From NCBI GenBank assembly GCA_965205735.1, contig OZ242179.1, positions 806,001 to 870,000 on the forward strand: a stretch of 64,000 nt of DNA. Reading direction: 5' to 3'. Positions 6,970 to 15,682 of the stretch are shown here, piece after piece (position 1 is the first letter of the stretch; each line of letters opens with the position of its first letter). This DNA comes from VXNE01 sp965205735 (GTDB lineage Bacteria; Pseudomonadota; Gammaproteobacteria; Pseudomonadales; Azotimanducaceae). Made by a program: the position numbers and the translations under genes. The notes under the pieces were generated by a model. That model ran no database searches, was not told where the DNA came from, and worked only from the letters and a program-made list of their open reading frames with translations.

Positions 6970-7857
6970 TTGAACTCTCGCCTCATCACAAGTCTGCTCG
7001 AACTCGGCGACGCCACCTCGCGCAATCTTGAGTTCTCCCAGGGCGACGACATCTTCGTCAGCTACGGCGAGGAGACCATCACCGAGACCAATCTACTCGA
7101 GCTCAGGCGGAGGCACCCGGTGCAGATCGAACTCGAGACGTTCTCCAAGCGCCGCGAAGCCAGGATCGGCGCCGACTGGGAATGGCGCGTCATCGGTCGC
7201 CATCTGACCCTCAAAATGCGCGTGCAGGCGAAGCGGGTGCAGCGTGATTGCGTTCTCCGCATCAAGCACACGGTCAAGTCTTCCGGAAGCCAGCAGCGCG
7301 ACCTTCTGATCAGACGCGCGCGGCTTGACAGCATGAAGCCCGTCTACTGCGTCTATTGCAGCGAACCGCAACGGGCATTCTGGACCCAGGCCCCCTCTCC
7401 GCACGGCTTCGAACCCTACCAGACCGGCTGTCTCCTCGCGGCCGCGCAGGACGTGCCGGCTGCCACCAGACGGCTGCGCGACATCGAGCACAATTGTATC
7501 CCCTGGCACTTCCTGTTCGACCCGTCCACCTACCTCCACGCCGAGGCGACGGCACATTTCCCCGATCCCGAGGACCATCGCTTAGCCTTCGTGCTTTCCG
7601 CCTCCGCTTCTGGCCCTGTCCTTTTGGACGAGCCCGATTCGGAAAGTGCGCCTGCCTCGCGCTGGAATCCCCCAACCATCGACGACCTCAACCAAGACAC
7701 CGGGCGGGACTTCGATCTGATCGGCGTCGCCCCAACAATCAATATGATGGCCAACGTAGTCTTGCTCGCGCTCCGCCCACCCGCGGCCACATTGCTGAAT
7801 ACTGTATACTCAACCAGTATGGCTCAGCCACGGAGGGTGCATGGCACAGTTCTCTAG
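6970..7857 (+). CDS. DUF6615-like protein, predicted PD-(D/E)XK-type nuclease fold
   Basis: The N-terminal third contains GEETITETNLLELRRRHP, then TFSKRREARIGADWEWRV and MRVQAKRV. The E-x-GADWEW ... QAKR pattern fits a restriction-endonuclease-like core (acidic residue, then Q-x-K). The sequence resembles proteins catalogued as DUF6615; that match is from memory. A TTG start at 6970 follows GAGGG at good distance. The last 17 bases overlap the DUF5131 gene, implying translational coupling, so the pair probably acts together. The final 30 residues look less conserved. Confidence 0.6.
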   Translation: MNSRLITSLLELGDATSRNLEFSQGDDIFVSYGEETITETNLLELRRRHPVQIELETFSKRREARIGADWEWRVIGRHLTLKMRVQAKRVQRDCVLRIKHTVKSSGSQQRDLLIRRARLDSMKPVYCVYCSEPQRAFWTQAPSPHGFEPYQTGCLLAAAQDVPAATRRLRDIEHNCIPWHFLFDPSTYLHAEATAHFPDPEDHRLAFVLSASASGPVLLDEPDSESAPASRWNPPTIDDLNQDTGRDFDLIGVAPTINMMANVVLLALRPPAATLLNTVYSTSMAQPRRVHGTVL

Positions 7858-8689
7858 CATCGAGTGGACCGACCACACGTTCAATCCTTGGTGGGGCTGC
7901 ACCAAAGTCTCGCCGGCCTGCGACCACTGCTATGCGGAAACTTGGGCCCGACGAATGGGCTTCGACATATGGACGCGCGGCAAGCCACGACGCTTTCTGA
8001 GCGACGCCTATTGGCAACAACCTCGCCGCTGGAACGACAACGCGGCCAGAAACGGTCGAAGGGCCAGAGTTTTCTGCGCCTCCATGGCCGATGTTTTCGA
8101 GTGGCAGCGTGGCCTGCAGCCCTGGCGTCAGCGTCTCTGGCGCCTTATAGACGAGACACCGAACCTGGACTGGTTGCTGCTCACCAAGCGACCACACCTT
8201 GCAGTAAGGCTCGCCCCATGGGATGCCGGATGGCCTGACAATGTCTGGATAGGCACGACGGTCGAAAACCAGCGTTGGGCCGACAAGCGACTGCCCAAAC
8301 TGTCCCGGATTCCCGCGACGATACGGTTCCTTTCCTGCGAGCCCCTGCTCGGACCCGTCGAACTGGGTCCGTGGCTCGCGGATGGAGACGTTCACTGGGT
8401 CATCGCCGGCGGTGAAAGCGGCGCACACGCGCGTCCCAGCGATCCCATGTGGTTCCTCGATCTCCTCAATCAGTGTCGTCGCCACGACGTTCCTTTCCAC
8501 TTCAAGCAGTGGGGAGAGTGGGCGCCAATTGCGGGTCGCGACGCGTTACCGCGAACGGTTCTACAAGGAGAAGGATTGTCCGCACCACTTGGCCGTTTCG
8601 GGAAGAAGGCGAGCGGGCGCAACCTCGCCGGAAGGATCTGGAACGGCATCCCGGCTCCGACGGCACCAGCGCCTACCTGGGTCACCTGA
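7841..8689 (+). CDS. DUF5131 (phage Gp37/Gp68 family) three-Cys-motif protein
   Basis: This 282-residue protein starts IEWTDHTFNPWWGCTKVSPAC and carries the family cysteines C-x6-C-x2-C (CTKVSPACDHC). FCASMADVFE, LLLTKRP, WIGTTVENQ, FLSCEPLLG and WVIAGGESG follow, all typical of Gp37/Gp68 (PF07505). Family members often sit beside TcmP, the three-Cys-motif partner protein, and a truncated TcmP lies just downstream on the opposite strand. Biochemistry is unknown; spread by phage and islands suggests a defence or anti-defence role. A short fragment of a second copy occurs at 15683. Confidence 0.85.
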   Translation: MAQFSSIEWTDHTFNPWWGCTKVSPACDHCYAETWARRMGFDIWTRGKPRRFLSDAYWQQPRRWNDNAARNGRRARVFCASMADVFEWQRGLQPWRQRLWRLIDETPNLDWLLLTKRPHLAVRLAPWDAGWPDNVWIGTTVENQRWADKRLPKLSRIPATIRFLSCEPLLGPVELGPWLADGDVHWVIAGGESGAHARPSDPMWFLDLLNQCRRHDVPFHFKQWGEWAPIAGRDALPRTVLQGEGLSAPLGRFGKKASGRNLAGRIWNGIPAPTAPAPTWVT

Positions 8690-8748
8690 TCAACCGAGGG
8701 GACCCAAATCGAAGGTGGGCCTGGGCAAGCGCCGCCCGCACCCGCAGT

Positions 8749-9618
8749 TCATTTGAACCTTACGCGCACGCCCCGGTTCGCCGTGAAGCCCGTGCCGCCT
8801 CTTGGCCGTTGCACATCTAGCCGACCCTCTGTTTCTAGCCCCCGCAGTGTATTCCGCCGGAGTAGACCGGAGTGGTACGGCGTCTCGTCGCTCATCACAA
8901 AGTCATCGAGCCGTTCTACCGGCACCCAGTCGTGACCGAAGCGCTCCCTCAATTGATCCGCGAGAGGCTCCGTGTCGGTTCCGAACAGCGTCGTCTGGCC
9001 AACCGCATAGCCGCGAAACGAAAACCCGCCGGAAGGATCGACTTTCCAGATCGACTGCTTCATGAGGTCGCAACCTTTCGAACTACCCGTCGCGAAATAC
9101 AGCGTGTAGACATGACGATTGCCTTTCCATAACTCCAATGGAATGACATATCGTGCGCCGTGCCCCTTGAGCTGGTCCGAGAACAGCCTGTGCAGGAACT
9201 GTTTGCGCTCGGCCTCGCGGTCAATGTCCAAACAATGGCGCCATTCCGTCGTTCCAAACAACGCATCAAGCGACGGTCCATACTCAGGCTCGCCGTGGGA
9301 CCGTCGGATCGGTTCATACATGAAGGAGATCAGGCACTCGCTCTTGTCGTTCTCGAGCACTCGTCCGATCAGATTCATGGGGCTGCCTTTCGGCCCAAAG
9401 GGGTCGATCATGACAAAAGCTGGGGCCAATGCCGCATTCTGTTCCTCAATGTGATGCAGTATCTCGGTCATTGATTCGTCGAAGTCGCCCTCCAACACCC
9501 TGACCTCGGTGTCCGGAATTGCGGATTCCCGTGCCAGCAAGCCGCGCAGATGCCGAGCGCGCGCACCATCGGACAGGATCTCCGATTGACGGCGGTGGGG
9601 CGGGTTCCGCGGGTCCAT
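8749..9618 (-). pseudogene. tcmP: Three-Cys-motif partner protein TcmP, N-terminally truncated
   Basis: Recognisable TcmP blocks are DGARARHLRGLLARE, EGDFDE, APAFVMIDPFGPKGSPM, WRHCLDID, YVIPLELW, HVYTLYFATGS and MKQSIWKVDP. The usual first 70 or so residues (FVDGFAGPG region) are missing, and the frame instead runs back into another decayed gene at about 9610. TcmP is normally encoded on the same strand as its DUF5131 partner; here the two are tail to tail, 59 bases apart, so the locus was rearranged. An N-terminally shortened but expressed protein is possible. Confidence 0.75.
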
Positions 9619-10020
9619 GCGGAGGACTCACGTAAACCCGGCGACTGAACCAGTCGTTGCCGACATTGTCCCAGCAGATCGGGAGAGTTTCGAAGGTCTT
9701 GTAGTCATTGGCCAAGAGCGGCGCGGGATGGTCTTCCTGGGCCGCCGCCTCGGCCTGGGCGGCAATCTGCGCGCGGAGCGCGTCGTTGCGCCAAGGCTCT
9801 TAGGCGATGTGGATGGAACTCGCGTTAGTCGCGACGGTGAGGGCGGCGGCTATGACGAAGATCAGAATCTTCGCTAGCACTTGTACCAGCCGGACACCCG
9901 ATTCATACCTTCGTCGAACCAACCGGCAAGCTTGGTCCGCAGGTCTTCGACGGTGTTCTGGCCGTCGCTAGAGCCGAATACGACAGTGAGGAGCGAGGGG
10001 ATTGTCCCTGCTCGCGCGGA
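9612..10020 (-). pseudogene. Membrane-associated conserved protein, decayed
   Basis: Reading the minus strand, SLLTVVFGSSDGQNTVEDLR and GWFDEGMNRVSGWYK match a conserved uncharacterised family with a WFDxxMxRVSGWYKR motif followed by a transmembrane helix. The helix (KILIFVIAAALTVATNASS) and the next part (EPWRNDALRAQIAAQAEAA) continue only after a frameshift near 9880, and a TAA interrupts the second part. The remnant runs into the truncated tcmP frame. Confidence 0.55.
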
Positions 10021-10101
10021 GCCACGAGGTACGTCTCCGGAGGCACTGGGGAAGCGCCCAGTGGTATACTGGTTCGCAAGCGAGAAGCAAGGACAGCGGC
10101 C

Positions 10102-10326
10102 ATGGCTGGCAAAGGTCAACACGTCGTGCCACGGGACGGAAAGTGGGCAGTCCGCAAAGGGGGCGCTGAGCGCGTGACGCACCGCTATGATACGCAACGC
10201 GAAGCCATCGATGCAGCCCGGGAGATTGCGCGAAAGCAGCGAACCGAGGTGTATGTTCACGGCCGGGATGGGCGGATCCGCGAACGTAACTCGTTTGGGC
10301 ATGACCCATTTCCGCCGGAAGGCTAG
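10102..10326 (+). CDS. DUF2188 domain protein (74 aa)
   Basis: The whole protein is a DUF2188 domain: KGQHVVPRDGKWAVRKGGA, THRYDTQREAIDAAREIAR, and the highly conserved end HGRDGRIRERNSFGHDPFPP. DUF2188 proteins are small, act in an unknown way and are common in accessory regions. The ATG at 10102 is at the natural family start and length is normal. It lies upstream of a broken FVNCPFD-family gene on the same strand. Confidence 0.85.
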   Translation: MAGKGQHVVPRDGKWAVRKGGAERVTHRYDTQREAIDAAREIARKQRTEVYVHGRDGRIRERNSFGHDPFPPEG

Positions 10327-10339
10327 ACGCTGCGTCGGA

Positions 10340-11002
10340 AGATGAGGGCGATTGCGAACGCAACGCATTCGTAAACTGCCCGTTCGACGAAGACTACGAA
10401 CCTATTCTGCAGGCCGTTCTGTTCTGCTTGATTAGGTTCGGGTTGAGACCCCGCATCGCCAAGGAGAGGAGCGATGCCGGGGAACCGCGTGTGGAAAAGA
10501 TTCTCGAACTGGTGGCCTCGTCCAAGTACTCAATCCACGATCTCAGTAGGTGTCAGGCGCGTGAGGGGGGCGAGTACTACCGTCTAAATATGCCGTTCGA
10601 GCTTGGGCTCGACTTCGGTTGCCGCCGGTTCGGCGCGGGGCGGCTGGCTAGGAAGGTCATTCTGGTGTTGGAGCAGGAGCGCTTCCGATACCAGGCGGCG
10701 ATATCCGATCTCGCCGGGAGCGATGTCGAAGCACACCATGGTGACCATGCGGTCGCGGTCCGGAAGGTGCGGAACTGGCTCGCAGGAATAGGCGGCTTCG
10801 AGCGGATCGGCGGAGCCCGCGTGCTGGCGGACTACGAGGACTTTCAGCGCTGGTATCTCGACCGCCAACGGGCGACGGATTCTCGGACGACGATATCACG
10901 GACTATTCGACCCCGGAGCTTCTTGCGGCCATGTTCGAATGGGACACTGAACGGCAGAGCGCGCAGCGCCGATCTTCGGGCCAACACCGCTTCCGGTCAT
11001 GA
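10340..11002 (+). pseudogene. FVNCPFD-family protein, no start codon and frameshifted
   Basis: A conserved family of about 200 residues is recognisable: NAFVNCPFDEDYEPILQAVL, RFGLRPRIAKERSDAGEPR, SSKYSIHDLSRCQA, MPFELGLDFGCRRFG, SDLAGSDVEAH and AVRKVRNWL. No ATG or GTG precedes the FVNCPFD part in frame; the first usable codon is TTG at 10428, inside the domain. Near 10875 a frameshift separates RWYLDRQ from its natural ending GFSDDDITDYSTPELLAAMF. The fold looks like a nucleoside deoxyribosyltransferase/TIR-like sensor, which is inference. A second, shorter remnant lies at 11780. Confidence 0.6.
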
Positions 11003-11480
11003 TGGCCACGAGAAAGCGAAGCGGAGCCGAACCGGGGCAATCCCGCCAATGCCGGAACAACCGAGGTAGGCGATGTACGTCATCGCGCTCCAAATGCACG
11101 AAAGCCCACACTCGCATGCGGGCCTCGGAAGGAGGGCAGGAATCACTCCAGCGCCTCGAATCTAACCGTAGTCCGCCGTCAACTCCCAGTCAACTCTCCT
11201 GTCCGCGTCGCAACATGAAACGCGTGTTGGCGCACGCGACGATCCGGCCCTCGTCCTAGTCCCCCAGGACGTGCGAGAGCGCCCGTCAGGAGTCCGATCC
11301 CGCATCTACAGACACACGCGCTAGGCCGCGCCGGTGTGGCTCACCGTTCCGCGCCTTTGCCCTCGGTTTGCTCATCGCGCCGCCAGAGCGTCCGCGCCAT
11401 GTCCTTGACCTCACTGTTGTTACGTCAATGTCGAGCCAACCGCACGTTCGCCCGAACGTCGGTCGCATCAGCGGCAGAAT
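11003..11480. other. Stretch without a supported gene
   Basis: The only candidate is a 30-codon frame from ATG 11074 preceded by GAGGTAGG, which I do not consider sufficient. No RNA gene, repeat or recognisable protein remnant was seen between the FVNCPFD remnant and the MITE at 11481. Confidence 0.35.
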
Positions 11481-11648
11481 CTAGTGCTCCGTCAAGCCTA
11501 AATCTACGGGTATCTGCGGGTCTTTTTGGCCCCTGGACTTCGTTGCTCCTCCTTGTGTGGGGCCTGCCACACCGCGTCGTCGCGCCTCGCCAGGAACCAA
11601 AAATCCCTCGCAGCTACACTCGCATATTTAGACTTGACGGAACACTAG
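11481..11648. mobile_element. Short TA-flanked inverted-repeat element (MITE-like, 168 bp)
   Basis: The ends are inverted repeats: CTAGTGCTCCGTCAAGCCTA at 11481 matches the reverse complement of the right end, CTAGTGTTCCGTCAAGTCTA, with two mismatches; similarity continues for about 15 more bases. There is no transposase frame inside. The flanking TA and the end sequence suggest an IS630/Tc1-type transposase moves it. It is unrelated to the larger MITE family at 18.5, 24.0 and 56.5 kb. Confidence 0.6.
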
Positions 11649-11779
11649 CCTCGCCAGCATCCCCCCGCAACAAGGTTCACCCAGCGTGGTTCATCCAGCG
11701 GCAAACCCGGTCAATGGCTTATACGGTGCGCTACCCCGCGCATCGTCACGCTCGCGCCGCGGGACTGCGGCAGGCGTGA

Positions 11780-11872
11780 GGCCCACGACGAGGAAGAGTA
11801 CTATCGCCTCAACCCGCCCTCCGAACTGGGCTTTGACTTCGCTTGTCACCGCAACGGCGCCGTACGAGGACT
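11780..11872 (+). pseudogene. Fragment of a second FVNCPFD-family gene
   Basis: The frame reads EEEYYRLNPPSELGFDFACH, clearly related to GGEYYRLNMPFELGLDFGC of the gene at 10.6 kb. About 90 bases survive, directly before the COG3636 antitoxin. The two copies differ at many positions, so this is an old paralog, not a recent duplicate. Confidence 0.6.
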
Positions 11873-11878
11873 GAGCAC

Positions 11879-12196
11879 TTGCCATTGACCCGAGACTTCA
11901 GGGAGACGGTTCGAGAGCGGCTGGCACGCGATCCGGGGTTCCGCGGGGCGCTTCTGGAAGAAGGCGTGACGCGTATGCTCGCCGGGGAAGTGGACGTTGG
12001 CATATCCCTGCTACGCGACTACGTCAACGCGACAATCGGATTTCGGGAACTCGGCGGAATGACCCGCAAGTCTCCCAAGAGCCTGATGCGGATGTTGGGG
12101 CCGCACGGCAACCTGCAGGCACGCAACCTGTTCGAGATCATCCGCTGCCTGCAGGAGCGCGAGGGTCTGCGTTTGGAGGTCCGGGCAGTGCGTTGA
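11879..12196 (+). CDS. COG3636 addiction-module antidote protein (HigA-like)
   Basis: The 105-residue product has the family pattern: LTRDFRETVRERLARDPGFR, LLEEGVTRMLAGEVDVGISL, LRDYVNATIGFREL, the HTH region GMTRKSPKSLMRMLGPHGN and ARNLFEIIRCLQEREG. Such proteins are DNA-binding antitoxins usually downstream of a RelE/HigB-like toxin; no such toxin is visible here, so it is an orphan. Family starts (MPLTRDF) align with TTG at 11879; an upstream ATG at 11843 would run through unrelated sequence. Confidence 0.75.
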   Translation: MPLTRDFRETVRERLARDPGFRGALLEEGVTRMLAGEVDVGISLLRDYVNATIGFRELGGMTRKSPKSLMRMLGPHGNLQARNLFEIIRCLQEREGLRLEVRAVR

Positions 12197-12343
12197 CCGG
12201 ATGCTCTGCAATGGACCTTCGATTAAATGGCGGGGCGGGATTTGCGAGTCCGTGCGGAATACGAGGTCAACCCAGCGACGTGAGGACATCTCCTTGGACA
12301 TGGACTTGCGTGGACTACCACCGAACCAAGAGGAACGCCGATC

Positions 12344-12520
12344 ATGGCCAAGCTGAATCCTTGCCATCCGGGCGAGATACTGCGCGACAATCTCGAGGCG
12401 GCGAACCTGTCGGTGACCGAGGCGGCGTCTCGGCTCGGCCGCACACGGCAGGCGCTGTCGCGGCTGCTGAACGGCAAGGCCGGGATTTCGCCGACGATGG
12501 CCCTGGCGCTGACCGGCAGC
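12344..12520 (+). pseudogene. higA: HigA-type antitoxin, C-terminally truncated
   Basis: From ATG 12344 the frame gives HPGEILRDNLEAANLSVTEA, then SRLGRTRQALSRLLNGKAGI and SPTMALALT, the XRE helix-turn-helix of HigA-family antitoxins. After this point the normal tail is replaced by unrelated residues; the open frame continues to 12910 but overlaps the next antitoxin in another phase. No HigB toxin is present. A shortened protein could still bind DNA. Confidence 0.65.
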
Positions 12521-12743
12521 GCGCGCCTCCACCTCGATGAAGTGAGTATAACCTTGCAGGATCGCGACACCGCACGTCGCAGCCTCTTGGAGCCGGGCAA
12601 CTGGCCCTCAACGGGCGGTTCGACGCGTTGCGGCCACGCGTTTCCTACCCGCAGGCATCCATCCTCGTCTGGACAGGCCAGAATTGTCAGGGCAATTTGC
12701 TCATGTAGCATCGGTATATTGCTATGGCGGGTTGGACGAGAAG

Positions 12744-13205
12744 ATGGATGCAGGCACCGAATTCACGCCACAAGGCAGTATCGAAGGCATCTCAGCCAGA
12801 GCCTTGGCGCATGTGAGTCGATTGTTGAACAGGCCCATCGAGACTGCCTTGGACCTTGCCGAAGTCACCCGCAAGGGTGTGTCGCCCGAACTGATGGCGG
12901 TGCTCGTTGACAGTGGCTTCACCCGGCGGGAAGTCGATTGGATTGTGCCGCCGCGAACGCTCAGTCATCGACGCCAAAACGGTCGACCGCTCACCGCCAA
13001 TGAAACCGGCTGCTTCTTGCGTGCCGTGAAAATTCGGGCGATGGCGGAAGCCGTCTTGGGAAATTCGGAAATGGCGCTCGCATGGCTGCGCAAGCCGCGC
13101 CGGTCCTTCGGCGGCATCAGCGCGATGGAACTTTTGCAAACGGAGGCGGGCGGCCAAGTTGTGGAGGAATTCCTTGGCCAATTGGATGAAGGCTATTTCG
13201 CTTGA
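12744..13205 (+). CDS. Xre/MbcA/ParS-type antitoxin of a RES toxin pair
   Basis: The protein (153 residues from ATG 12744) contains the antitoxin pattern for RES/Xre modules: ISARALAHVSRLLNRPIETA, SPELMAVLVDSGFTRREVDW, RTLSHRRQNGRPLT, and the toxin-binding DUF2384 domain AEAVLGNSEMALAWLRKPRR with TEAGGQVVEEFLGQLDEGYF. The open frame also allows a TTG start at 12684. Its stop overlaps the start of the RES gene, as is usual for these operons. It is intact while its toxin is frameshifted. Confidence 0.85.
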   Translation: MDAGTEFTPQGSIEGISARALAHVSRLLNRPIETALDLAEVTRKGVSPELMAVLVDSGFTRREVDWIVPPRTLSHRRQNGRPLTANETGCFLRAVKIRAMAEAVLGNSEMALAWLRKPRRSFGGISAMELLQTEAGGQVVEEFLGQLDEGYFA

Positions 13206-13661
13206 TTCTATGGCGAATCAGCAACCACGCCGACCTCAATGGCCTTGGCGGCGTCCACCGCAGCGGGCGATGGCACTTCGCCGGTGTGCCGGTGGTCTAT
13301 CTTTCCGAGAGTCCCCGCGCTGGCGCTATTGGAAGTGATGGTCAATTTCGACTTGGCGCCGGATGAACTCCCTGCCGATTACCAGTTGCTGGAGGTCGAT
13401 TGTTCTGCTGTTGGCGTGTTGTCCCTGAATGACGACCAACCCGGCGAACAATGGGAGGATAGTCGTCCACTCACGCAGAGCATCGGCAGCGAGTGGCTGG
13501 TTTCCGGCGCATCCGCCTTGTTGAAGGTGCCGAGCGCGGTCGTTCCCAAGAGTTGGAACTATCTGCTGAACCCCCGGCACGCGGACGCCGCTCACGCAAC
13601 CATCAGATCATCGAGTCGCCACCCGTTCGACCCAAGGCTGGTCCAGCCACCGTCTTCCTGA
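13202..13661 (+). pseudogene. RES-domain NAD+-degrading toxin, frameshifted
   Basis: The first frame from TTG 13202 reads LWRISNHADLNGLGGVHRSG, then RWHFAGVPVVYLSESP; homology then continues one frame away with ALALLEVMVNFDLAPDELP, SEWLVSGASALLKVPSAVVP and NYLLNPRHAD. Together they form a full RES domain (an NAD+ phosphorylase or glycohydrolase toxin) split by one frameshift near 13318. Arg and Glu residues typical of the active site are present on either side of the break. Toxin loss with antitoxin kept is a common decay route. Confidence 0.8.
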
Positions 13662-13803
13662 CCAAAGCAACGCATCTCTCGCGCTCCCGTGACCGCGCCA
13701 AATGGTGCCCCGTAGCGCTGTTTGGACGACTTGGACAACGCCCAAGCTTGACGATGGACGCGAGGGCCTTATGGTGGACCTTTGTAGGTCGGTCGAAGCC
13801 GCC

Positions 13804-14580
13804 ATGTCAGATGCGCTCCAAGCAGTGCTGTCCCAGCTCGATCAATGGCGGCACCTACCCAAGTACCGACTGGAACAGCACGTCGATGTCTTGTTCGGCA
13901 TGACGCTGCCGAAGGTTCTCTCTTCGCGCTTTGGCATACCGGTGGATGACCTACAGGTCATTCCGGAGTTCCCGATCCGCTACGGGACGCTCGCTAGCCG
14001 CCATCAGGGAAAGGCAACAAACGACCAGTCGTTCAACGTGGACTTCTCGGTTTGGAGCAAGAGCCGCGAGCGCGTATTCCTGGTCGAACTGAAGACGGAC
14101 GCGGGATCGCTCGACGTGAAGCAGCTATGCAAGATGGTGGAGGTAAAGGAGCACGGCGGTGGATTCGGGGATTTCGTCGTCGGCGTCATCCAAATCTCGC
14201 GGGTTACCAGTGATCGAAGAAAGTACGCGCAGTTGATCTGGCGACTGCATGAGGTGGGCGCAGTGTCGGTTCCCCCGAGATTCAGAGAGTTGCAGATGGA
14301 AGACGACAGGCCGGGTCTAGGTGGAGATACCGGCGTGTTTCAATGCTGCTACCCGACCGAGATCTACAAGGAAGTCAAGGCGAAGTTGGTTCTCGTTAGC
14401 CCGCCCATTCCAGAATCGAAGAAAACCAAAGTGCCGGATGGCATTTGCTGCATCGACTTCCGCGACTATGCCCACATCGTCCACGGCACTGGTACCTTGG
14501 AAAGTACATTCGCGTACTACCTGCTCAGATGGCAATGTCCGGCGGGCATCACGAATCCATGGCAAAGAAGCAGCTCCTGA
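13804..14580 (+). CDS. Uncharacterised protein with PD-(D/E)XK-like nuclease motif
   Basis: The ATG at 13804 (MSDALQAVLSQLDQWRHLPK) gives 258 residues. Residues about 80-110 read SFNVDFSVWSKS..RVFLVELKTDAG, a D ... ExK arrangement of the PD-(D/E)XK nuclease superfamily. LEQHVDVLFGMTLPKVL precedes it. I do not recognise a named family. Its position among toxin-antitoxin and phage-type genes fits an accessory defence nuclease, which is inference. It starts 142 bases after the RES remnant. Confidence 0.6.
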   Translation: MSDALQAVLSQLDQWRHLPKYRLEQHVDVLFGMTLPKVLSSRFGIPVDDLQVIPEFPIRYGTLASRHQGKATNDQSFNVDFSVWSKSRERVFLVELKTDAGSLDVKQLCKMVEVKEHGGGFGDFVVGVIQISRVTSDRRKYAQLIWRLHEVGAVSVPPRFRELQMEDDRPGLGGDTGVFQCCYPTEIYKEVKAKLVLVSPPIPESKKTKVPDGICCIDFRDYAHIVHGTGTLESTFAYYLLRWQCPAGITNPWQRSSS

Positions 14581-14837
14581 CCACTTCCGCGACGCACGTC
14601 ACGGTTGGGGAACGGCCACGACATGTGGGGATCTTCAAGTCACGCCACAAGAACCGCGACGAGAAAGCCGCATACGGCAAGCATGGCCACCCGGCTACAC
14701 TCTCCGAGAAGGGCCTCGAATGGACGGGCCAGAGCAACTGCGCCTCAAGCGCGACTACCAACTGTTTTTGGCGCAACGGTCAGTGGCACGGCAATCAGGT
14801 GAATGGCACCCACTTGATGACTGCGGAGCGGTCGTGA
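14559..14837 (+). CDS. Hypothetical small protein, doubtful
   Basis: An ATG at 14559, overlapping the previous gene by 22 bases, opens a 92-residue frame with many Lys and Arg (GIFKSRHKNRDEKAAYGKHG). Homology is not recognised, and a second frame overlaps its 3' half. The overlap with the upstream gene is its only support. Confidence 0.3.
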   Translation: MAKKQLLTTSATHVTVGERPRHVGIFKSRHKNRDEKAAYGKHGHPATLSEKGLEWTGQSNCASSATTNCFWRNGQWHGNQVNGTHLMTAERS

Positions 14838-15058
14838 TGGACTCGAGGTGGATCAAAGCGTTCCCAGTCCTCATGAAGGTGGTGCGGTTCATCAGACACC
14901 GCGCGGTCGCACGTCGCATTCTGAGCAAACCGCATACCGCTCCGAAAGGTCACGCCGACGAGATCTTCGTGCTTCCTCCGCTCTTCGAGCGCCTCATGCC
15001 GCTGTGGGCATACGGTGTGGCGGACAAGCTCAATGTCCTGGATCGACACGCAGCCTGA
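14719..15058 (+). CDS. Hypothetical protein, doubtful
   Basis: From ATG 14719 the frame gives about 112 residues including WIKAFPVLMKVVRFIRHRAV and FVLPPLFERLMPLWAYGVAD. The composition is protein-like, with an amphipathic helix, but no family is recognised. It overlaps the preceding doubtful frame; the two may be halves of one frameshifted gene. Confidence 0.3.
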
Positions 15059-15144
15059 ACTTCTCGGCGGCGGCGAATCTGTGGCCGCTGTTACCGTGAG
15101 CCACCGCTTGGCAACGGTCATCGAACGGCTTAGGGTTCCGTGAC

Positions 15145-15426
15145 GTGAGTTACGAGCTCGAGCGGGATGCGAACAAGGCGACAGCAAACCACCGCAAGCA
15201 CGGCGTGTCCTTCGATGAGGCGTCGACCGTTTTCGCGGACCCGCTGGCGATGCTGATGCGCGACCCCGACCACTCGCTCAACGAGGAACGCTATCTCGTG
15301 CTCGGCACGGCGGCGGCGGGACGCCTATTGGTCGTGAGCCACACGGAACGGCCACCCAGGACCCGGATCATCAGCGCACGTCCGGCGGCACGCAGAGAGA
15401 GGAATCAATATGAGCAAGGCACCTGA
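15145..15426 (+). CDS. brnT: BrnT family toxin
   Basis: The 93-residue protein shows the BrnT pattern: ERDANKATANHRKHGVSFDE, ASTVFADPLAMLM, DHSLNEERYLVLGTAAAGRL and a basic tail with RIISARPAARRERNQYE. BrnT is an RNase toxin of type II modules that inhibits translation and is neutralised by its antitoxin. A GTG start at 15145 is at the natural family start. The last 17 bases overlap the antitoxin gene, giving coupled translation. Confidence 0.9.
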   Translation: MSYELERDANKATANHRKHGVSFDEASTVFADPLAMLMRDPDHSLNEERYLVLGTAAAGRLLVVSHTERPPRTRIISARPAARRERNQYEQGT

Positions 15427-15640
15427 TCCGGCGACGGAAGAACATGACGACATGCGCCCGGAATACGACTTTTCCGGCGCGGTCCGCGGCATTACGGCAC
15501 GTCGGTATGCCCAGGGCGCGAACGTTGTCGTGATTGAACCCGATCTTCTCGATGTGTTTCCCGACGCCGAATCGGTCAACGACGCCTTGCGCGCTCTGGC
15601 ACCTATGCTGCGCCGCTCGAACTCTTCCCCGGAGCGGTAA
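15410..15640 (+). CDS. BrnT-associated antitoxin
   Basis: This 76-residue protein has MRPEYDFSGAVRG, RRYAQGANVVVIEPDLLDVF and PDAESVNDALRALAPML, the form of the short acidic antitoxins that follow BrnT in many proteobacteria in place of classical BrnA. It probably binds BrnT and represses the shared promoter through the BrnT-antitoxin complex. The gene overlaps brnT and appears intact. Confidence 0.75.
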   Translation: MSKAPDPATEEHDDMRPEYDFSGAVRGITARRYAQGANVVVIEPDLLDVFPDAESVNDALRALAPMLRRSNSSPER

Positions 15641-15682
15641 TCGCGCCGGTTTTTTGGCCTGTTCGATCATTCGCGGGGATGC

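Noticed and set aside
13202..13661. Programmed frameshift in the RES toxin
   Set aside because: No slippery heptamer is evident at about 13318, and the neighbouring toxin genes are also broken; mutation is simpler.
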